DNA of 64,000 bases from an uncultured Eubacteriales bacterium (lineage in GTDB: Bacteria; Bacillota; Clostridia; Oscillospirales; Oscillospiraceae): positions 132,579 through 196,578 of the forward strand of contig UQGJ01000001.1 of NCBI GenBank assembly GCA_900540545.1, in the 5' to 3' direction. The translations under genes were made by a program, and so were the position numbers. The notes below the pieces were generated by a model that was not told the origin of the DNA, searched no databases, and worked only from the letters and a program-made list of their open reading frames with translations. Of this stretch, positions 26,096 to 32,900 are shown one piece after another; position 1 is the stretch's first letter; the number at the start of each line of letters is the position of its first letter.

Positions 26096-26284
26096 ATGGA
26101 GGAAACAGCAGTCCGGGCCCTGGCGCGGAAATGCGGGTTCTCGCTCCAGCGGCACCGTTGGGGATACATCGTTGCCGATCCCGTGAGCAACACCTGTCTC
26201 ACCGATTCCGATTCCCCGCTTGGCTTGGAGGAGGTCTACGACTGGCTTGTGGACTATTCCGCCAGGGCTGCCAAAGAGGACTAA
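26096..26284 (+). CDS. Unknown 62-aa protein
   Basis: AGGGAGG lies 9 nt before the ATG and a promoter candidate lies just upstream, so this short plus-strand gene is likely real. The product begins MEETAVRALARKCGF and ends in a helix (LEEVYDWLVDYSARAAKED). It is soluble and acidic, and I do not recognise the family. It is divergent from the SLH gene and directly upstream of the first toxin-antitoxin-like module, with the stop codon 24 bp before that module's plus promoter. Confidence 0.65.
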   Translation: MEETAVRALARKCGFSLQRHRWGYIVADPVSNTCLTDSDSPLGLEEVYDWLVDYSARAAKED

Positions 26285-26307
26285 AAAAAGCCCCCCGCTC
26301 TGTCTGC

Positions 26308-26336
26308 TTGACAAAGTAGGAGGCCATCAGTATAAT
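26308..26336 (+). promoter_or_regulatory. Perfect consensus promoter, module 1 antitoxin RNA
   Basis: TTGACA (26308-26313) and TATAAT (26331-26336) are both perfect, with a 17-bp spacer. The same 30 bp recurs exactly at 26611-26640. Confidence 0.85.
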
Positions 26337-26342
26337 AGATAT

Positions 26343-26434
26343 AGCAAGGGCGCTGCACAAGCGGTTAGCCCGGGATCAGTAGAGCGATTCCATCAAAGAA
26401 ACCGTCACCGGCCAGGGTGGCGGTTTCTGCTTTT
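26343..26434 (+). ncRNA. Putative antisense (antitoxin) RNA of type I module 1
   Basis: An RNA of about 92 nt is inferred from the perfect promoter at 26308-26336 to the hairpin AGAAACCG...CGGTTTCT (26397-26428) followed by TTTT. No open frame with a ribosome site is seen in it. Its 3' part is complementary to the end of the small coding sequence on the other strand (26405-26482), the layout of TxpA/RatA- or Fst-type systems. Ends are inferred from sequence only. Confidence 0.6.
26397..26434. terminator. Bidirectional terminator of module 1
   Basis: AGAAACCG (26397-26404) pairs with CGGTTTCT (26421-26428), with CACC/GGTG extending the stem. TTTT follows on the plus strand; TTTG follows on the minus strand. 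The small peptide's stop codon lies inside the stem. Confidence 0.75.
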
Positions 26435-26482
26435 CACAATAATCGTCACCGTGAAGGCTCCGATATGTAGTGTGATCCGCAT
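26405..26482 (-). CDS. 25-aa putative type I toxin peptide, module 1
   Basis: The frame from the ATG at 26482 encodes 25 residues: a hydrophobic, beta-prone stretch ITLHIGAFTVTIIV followed by a basic tail KSRNRHPGR. AAAGGGGGTGAGG lies right before the start, and a perfect minus-strand promoter (26542-26570) lies about 60 nt upstream. Size, charge layout, strong ribosome site, stop codon inside a shared terminator and a convergent small RNA all fit a type I toxin. Toxicity is not shown, and I do not recognise the peptide family. Confidence 0.55.
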   Translation of the reverse strand: MRITLHIGAFTVTIIVKSRNRHPGR

Positions 26483-26541
26483 GGCCTCACCCCCTTTCGG
26501 GGAGTGTGACTAACCGCCTGCCGTCGTGCAGCGCCATCGTT

Positions 26542-26570
26542 ATTATACCGACGACGCCCTATGTTGTCAA
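26542..26570 (-). promoter_or_regulatory. Perfect consensus promoter, module 1 toxin mRNA
   Basis: On the minus strand TTGACA (26570-26565) and TATAAT (26547-26542) are perfect with a 17-bp spacer. The first transcribed bases (GGCGCTGCAC...GGCGGTTAG) resemble those of the opposing RNA. Confidence 0.85.
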
Positions 26571-26611
26571 ACCTTAGAGAATAATAAAAAAAGCCCCCAT
26601 GCTCTGTCCGC

Positions 26612-26640
26612 TTGACAAAGTAGGAGGCCATCAGTATAAT
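26612..26640 (+). promoter_or_regulatory. Perfect consensus promoter, module 2 antitoxin RNA
   Basis: TTGACA (26612-26617) and TATAAT (26635-26640) are perfect with a 17-bp spacer, copying the module 1 promoter including its spacer sequence. Confidence 0.85.
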
Positions 26641-26646
26641 GAATAT

Positions 26647-26740
26647 AGCAAGGGCGCTGTTGCAAGACGGTTAGCCCTTACAACTCAACACAGGGTTACC
26701 TATGCTGACTGCTCGTGCCACCGGGCAGTCAGCACGCTTT
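26647..26740 (+). ncRNA. Putative antisense (antitoxin) RNA of type I module 2
   Basis: A small RNA of about 94 nt is inferred from the promoter at 26612-26640 to the hairpin TGCTGACTGC...GCAGTCAGCA (26703-26734) followed by CGCTTTT. Its 3' end overlaps the last codons of the opposing peptide gene (26729-26824). Its 5' end (GGGCGCTGTTGCAAGACGG) closely matches the 5' end of the opposing mRNA. Ends are inferred. Confidence 0.6.
26703..26740 (+). terminator. Terminator of module 2 antisense RNA
   Basis: A perfect 10-bp stem TGCTGACTGC / GCAGTCAGCA is followed by CGCTTTT on the plus strand. The peptide stop codon on the other strand lies in the second arm. Confidence 0.75.
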
Positions 26741-26824
26741 TGGGGATATGTACACCATCATCCAGAGAATGATGATAAAACACATCGCGAAGCGCAGGGC
26801 TTTCGCCCAACGCCCGTGTCCCAT
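26729..26824 (-). CDS. 31-aa hydrophobic putative type I toxin peptide, module 2
   Basis: The ATG at 26824 lies 8 nt after GGGAGG; an in-frame ATG at 26830 is only 2 nt from that site and is less likely. The peptide has a basic N-terminus (MGHGRWAKALRF), a membrane-spanning core (AMCFIIILWMMVYIS) and a short PKAC end. This is the classic plan of small membrane toxins such as Fst, TxpA and Ldr. It is transcribed from a perfect promoter at 26887-26915 and meets a convergent small RNA. Toxicity is inferred. Confidence 0.6.
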   Translation of the reverse strand: MGHGRWAKALRFAMCFIIILWMMVYISPKAC

Positions 26825-26886
26825 CGGCATCACCTCCCTTCTCAGGGAAGTGGCTAACCGCCTGTATCTGCAACAGCGCCAATGCC

Positions 26887-26915
26887 ATTATACTGGTGGC
26901 GCCCAACAATGTCAA
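26887..26915 (-). promoter_or_regulatory. Perfect consensus promoter, module 2 toxin mRNA
   Basis: On the minus strand TTGACA (26915-26910) and TATAAT (26892-26887) are perfect with a 17-bp spacer. It begins about 50 bp after the stop of the 2880-aa SLH gene. Confidence 0.85.
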
Positions 26916-26964
26916 ATTGTGCATATCCCGGAGAGAGCTTGACGGCCCTCTCCGGGATTTTTAG

Positions 26965-29900
26965 TTACTTATGGTAGTGATCGAAGGCAGCCTCCAGGAT
27001 TTGATAGTAGTCCCAGGCGGTGCGGTCAGTCACGTCCGTGAGGAAGATGGTGCCGTTGACCACCAGGGCGTCTAGGGTGTCCTTGTCCGGCTCACGGCCC
27101 AGTGCCCGGTTGACGATGGCCACCGCCTCGCTGCGGGTGATGTTGGCGTCAGGATCGAAGCGCCCGTTGCCCCGGCCCTGGATGGCGCCCAGGTCGGCAA
27201 GCCGGGTGATGTAGCCCTCGGCCCAGTTGCCCCTGGTGTCCTCGAAAGTGGTCTTGCCCGGTGTGTTGTCCAGGCCCAGCAGCCGCGCCACGATGGCGGC
27301 GAACTCCGCCCGGGTGATGTTGGCCGCCGGGTCGAAGATTCCGTTGCCCCGGCCCTGGATCAGCCCCGCCTGGACACAGTAGCCCAGGTTGGCCTCATAC
27401 CAGACCCCGGCGGCCACGTCGCTGAAGCTCACCGGGTACTTGGCCGCCGCGTCGAAGCCGGGGGCCACGCGGGAGATGATGGCGGCAGTCTCCATGCGGG
27501 TGATGTTGTTCCCGCCGCCGAAGGTGCGGTCCGGGTAGCCGTAGATGTAGGCCCGCACCAGCTGACCCAGCTCCGCCGGGAGCTTGATGACGCCGGCGGC
27601 GACATCCTTATTGGCGTTGACGCTGCCGCCGCCCACGTCGGTGGAGCCGTATTTGACGGTGATGGTGTATTTGCCCTCCGGGACGGTGATCTCGTAGTGG
27701 CCGTCCTTGTCGGTGGTGGTCTTGTACTGCTCGCCGGTCTTGGTGTTGGTCGCTGTGACGTCGGCCCCCTCGATGGGGTTGCCCTCAGCGTCGGTAACGG
27801 TGCCGGAGATGGTGACGGTCTTGTCGGGCTGGGTGACGCTGCCGCCCCCACCGCCGGAAGAACCGCCGCCCCCGGAGGAGCCGCCCCCGCCACCAGTGGA
27901 ACCGCCGGGGTTATCTCCGCCACCGGGATTGTCACCCCCGCCGGGATGATCTCCTCCGCCGGGGTTGTCGCCGCCGCCAGGCTGGTCCGGGTCAGGCAGA
28001 GTGATGGTGAGCTTTAGGCCGGAGACGTCCGCCCCCTGGACCGTCACGGAGCCAGCGGCGCTGCAAGTGCCGTAGGTGGCCTGGATGGAGTAGCTGCCGT
28101 CCGGCACTGTCACAGTAAAAGCGCCGTCCCGGCCGGTGGCCGCCACATACTCCTTGCCGTCCGCGCCGGTGAAGACGACTGCCGCCCCCTTCAAGGGGGC
28201 ATTTTTGTTGTCCTGGACCAGGCCGGAGACCTTGTAGCCGGTGACGGCCTCATGGCCGCCGTCGCCCACGTCAACATCGCCGCCGCCCAGGTCCTCTTTG
28301 TCGGGATAGGTGATGTGCAGATGGTAGGTGCCCTCGGCAAGCCCAGTGAAGGTGTAGACCCCGTCGGCCTCGGTGATGATCTGGCCCACCTGTTCGCCGG
28401 TGGCGGCGTCGGTGAGGGTGACGGTGGCGCCCTTGACCGGGTTACCGTCCTTGTCCTTCACGACGCCGGTAAGGGTGTAGCTGTCCGTCGTGATGGTGAT
28501 GTCGCCGCCCTCGGGCTGGTCGGGATTGGGTTTCACTTCCACAGGTGTGTCCACAGAGCCGCCGCCCCCGCCGATCCCGTAGGCCACCTTGACGATGTAG
28601 CGTCCGGCAGGAATATTGGCGAACTCGTAGTAGCCGGCGCCGTCGGAGACGGTCTCCATGAAGCGGAGGTATTCGCCCTCGGGGTTTTCCGGATTCTCGC
28701 GGTAGAGATATACGGTGACGCCCTCGACGGGGGCGCCATCGGCATCGTAGACGTAGCCGCGGATGGTGTAGCTGTCCGCCGTCGCGGTCTGGTCGGGATC
28801 GCCCGTGCCGCCCTCCACGGTGTCGTCGTCCACCTTGATGTCGCCCTCGGTCACGTTGTCAAAGGGGCGGGTGATGACCACGGTGTAGGTGCCGACCGGG
28901 AGAATAAACTCGTAGGCGCCGTTGGGGCCGGTCACTTGGTAGCCGACCTCATTGCCGTCCTTGTCGTAGACACGGACCTCGGCTCCCTCCACGGGGTTGC
29001 CGTCCTTATCCAGCACCACGCCGGAGAGGATGCCATAGCCGGGCTTGGCGGTGGTGTCGATGGTGACATCTGGGACAGTCAGCTCGGGCTGGCCCGCCAC
29101 GGTGATCTCCTGCTGGGCCATGACGGTACCTTCCATGTGGTAGACCAGCTTGTAGCTGCCGTCTGCCACGGCCTCCACCCGGTAGGCGCCGTCGCGTCCG
29201 GTCTCGGTGGAGGCGTACAAACGACCGCTCTCGTCGTAAAAGAGGACCAGAATGCCCTCCAGGGGCTTGCCGTCCTGGTCGATCACCTTGCTGGTGACCA
29301 CGCAGGGCTCCGGGCCGGGCGCGGGAGGCGCGGGGACCTTCACCGTGATCTGCGGTACGGCGGCGTCCGCATTGTGGATCACGAAGGTGGCGCCGGTGGC
29401 GGTGTAGTCCTGGCCGTCCAGGGTGTAGAGGACGCTCACTTGGTAGGTGCCGTTCTTGAGGCCCGCCACGGAGAACGTGCCATCCGCGCCGGCGGTGACA
29501 GTGCCGGCCAGGGCGTCGCCGAGCCAGATATTGACTTGGGCCCCGGCTGCGGGCGCGCCGTTGCTGTCCACGACCGTGCCCCGGGCGGTGTAGGTGTACT
29601 CCTCGCCGCCCCCGCCGGAGGGATCGTAGACGAGGGTGACATCCACGCCGGAGAGGTCCGCGTTGGTCACGGCCGCCTCAGCAGTGCCGGCGGAGTAGGC
29701 GGCCAGGTCCTTGGCGGCCCGGACTGTGTAGGCGCCTTTGGTCACGCCACTAAAGCTGTAAGTCCCGTCCTCCTTGGAGCTGGTGGAGGCCAGAGCCAGC
29801 TTGTCTGCGTCATAGAGGGTAACTTGGGCCCCGGAGACCGGGTAGCCCACGTTGTCGTAAACCGTGCCCGCAATAGAGAACCGCACCCGGCGCACCGTCA

Positions 29901-32900
29901 CGTCGGTCCCGTCTACCGTGACCTCATACTCGTCCTGGAGGCCGCCGGTGACGGCCACGCTGTAATTGTAGGCCGTTCCGTGGTCGTGGTAGACGTACCG
30001 GCCCGGCCAGGTGTAGGTCCAGCCGCCGCGCTCGTTGAGCGCCCCGGTCTCCCCGGTGGGCCGGCCGTCCACCAGCAGTTCGGCAGTGAGGTCCACCCGC
30101 TGGAGTCCTGCGGCGTCGGTGGCGTCGTCCCAGGTGACGGCGGTAGTGACGTCCCTGGTGGCCGGGATGTGGCTGGTGGCCAGAGTAGGTGCGGCGGGGT
30201 CGGCGTCCAGCGTGTAGCCGGAGGGCGCCGTAGCCCGGAGGGTGTAGACGATGACCGTGCCCTGATTCGCCCGCACGGGGAGCTGCGGGAATACATGGTT
30301 CCAGCTCTCCGCCTCATTCCCGCCGGTGAGCACAGCGGAGAGGCCGGTATCCACCGGGCCCCTGCCGTCGCCGTAGTCCGCCCAGAGCTGGACGGCCATT
30401 GAGGCGGGGCGCAGCCCGTCCCGGTCCGCGTCGTCGGCCCAGGTGATCGTGGAGGCATAGTCCGCCACGTCCAGATTGCGGGAGATGGTCAGCGGATAAG
30501 TCCGCCGCCCCGCGCCGTCGGTATCAAAGGCGTAGGCGTGGTAGTCCACGGCGTACCCGCTCTTGTTGAGGGCCGCTGTCTCAGCGCCGGGAATGAGCCA
30601 GGTGTAGGTGATCTCCAAATCGGTCTGTACGGAGGACCACACGGGCACGTCCTCAAAGGTGTAGCGCCAAACAGCCCCGGTGGGGCTGCCCTCCTGGGCG
30701 ATGGCCCGGTCTGTCTTGACCCCGTCGGCGTAGAGTTCCAGCGTCACCTCCTTGGGCCGGAAACCGTCGTCATTGGCGTCGTCGTCCCAAGTGAGGTCGA
30801 TGGTGAGGTCGGTGACGTTGGTGAGCGTGATGGTGTTGTCCACCACCTGGGCGACGTAGTTGTCCCCGGTGGTGATGCCCACGGTGTAGACGATCTCCTT
30901 GCCCGCCGCCTTGGTGGGCAGACCGCTGAAGGTATGGCTCCAGGTGTACTCGCCCTTGATGTCGTCATTGGTAAGCGTGTAAGTCTGGGCGGGCGCGCCG
31001 TCCGCGTAGAGGGTCAGGACCGCGCCGTAGTTCCTGGAGTTGTTGGCGTTGCGGTTGTCCTGCCAAATCAGGGTGGCGGTATAGTCCGTGGTGGGCTCGG
31101 TGGGGGTGTAGCCCTTGTGGGTGAGATACACGTCCATGCCGTCGTAGGCGGCGGTGTAGTCGGCCAGGTCGCCGGATGCCTGGACGGAGTAGACGATGAT
31201 CTTGCCGTCTCGGTAGGCGGGCAGGTCCTCAAAGGTGGCCTCCCAGCCGTCCGCTGCATAACAGCGCAGCGTCCTGCCGGTGAGGACAGGGCCCGCGCCG
31301 TCCAGGTAGTCCGCATAGAGGGTCAGCGACACCCGCTGGGGCCGGGCGCCGTACTGGTCGTCATTGTCCTTCCAGGTAACGGTGGCGGTCCGGGAGGTGG
31401 TGCTGGCCGTGCGGCTCAACACCACGGTGTCGCCGATGTAGGCGGCCTCATATCCCACCGGAGCGGTGGCCACGGCGCTGTACCGGATAGCCCGCCCGGC
31501 GCCGTCCGCGCCATAGGTGTACTTGACGAAGCCATCAAAAAGGACGGCCCACCCATTTGCCTGGGTAGCCGCCCGCTGGTACTTGGAGAGTTCGTCGTCG
31601 ATGCTGAGGGTGACCGCTACGAAGTCAGGCCGCAGGCCGTCAGCGTCATTGTTGTCGTCCCAAATGACCTGGAGGGGGATGTCCGTATACTCCACGTCCA
31701 GATTCATGGTGACGGTCATGCCGCTGGTGGCGGGCTTGTACTTGCCCGCAGAGCTGGTGACGTAAACGCTGTACTTGATCTCCTTGCCGCCGTCCCGGTA
31801 CACCGGGAACTGCGGGAAGTTGTGCTGCCAGCCGCCGGCGGCGTCCAGCCAGGCGGTGTGATCCTCCAGCGGGGCGCCGTCTGCGTAGAGCATGACCTCC
31901 ACGCGGGAGAGGCGGTCCCCGGAGACGTTATCCCGGTCGTTCCAGACGACCTGGGCGGTCAGGTCCTTCCGCTCCCGCACATGGGTGAGCACCACGGAGA
32001 GGCCGGAGGTATCGTAGACCCCAAAATACTCCGCCGTGTATCCGCCGGGCACCGGCTCGACCCTAAAGGTGTACTCAATGCGGCTGCCGTCCTTGTAGAT
32101 GGGGTAATTGCTCCAAGCCACCTTCCAGTTGGTGGTGGCGGAGAGCACCTGCTTGTCGCCGGTGGGCTTGCCGTCCGCCACGAGCTCCGCCGTCACGAGG
32201 TCCGGCCGCAGGCCGTCCGCATCCTCTTCGTCCGTCCAGGTGAGGAAGGCAGAGATCGTGGTGGAGCTGGGCACGTAGGTCATCTCAATGACCATCTCGG
32301 TGGTGGCCGAGGTATAGTCGATGAGGGTGCTGGTCACGAAGGCGCTGTACACGATCTTCCGCCCGCCGCCGGTGAACTTGGGAAGGCCCTCCCAGGTGTA
32401 GCTCCAGCCGTTGGCGGCGGAGAGGGTGACGTGCATATCCTTGACGGGCTGGTTGTCCGCGTAGAGCTGCACCGTCATGCTGGCCGGGCGCTTGCCCGCC
32501 TGGTCGTTGTTGTCCTGCCACTCCACCGAGACGGTCCGGCTGATGGTGTCCACCTCATGGGAGAGGGTGACGGTGTAGTCGTCGTAGTCGATGGCGTACT
32601 GGTCCAGGTCCCCCTCGCCGGTGGGGGTGACTTTCAAGGTATACTTGATCTCCCGGCCCTTGTTGCCAGCGGCGTCGGTGTAATACTTCTGCCGGCCGGC
32701 GAAGGTGTAGGTCCAGGTGTCCCCGTAGCCGGGCAAGGTCACGTAAGTCTCCGCGTCGTCGATGGCCTCGCCGTTGGCGTAGAGCCGCAGCCGCACCGAG
32801 GAGGGCCGGTAGCCGTCGTTGTCCGACTGGTCCTGCCAGACCACGTAGGCGTTGACGTCGGTCAGGATGAGGCTGTGGGTCATGAGGATGTACCCGGCGT

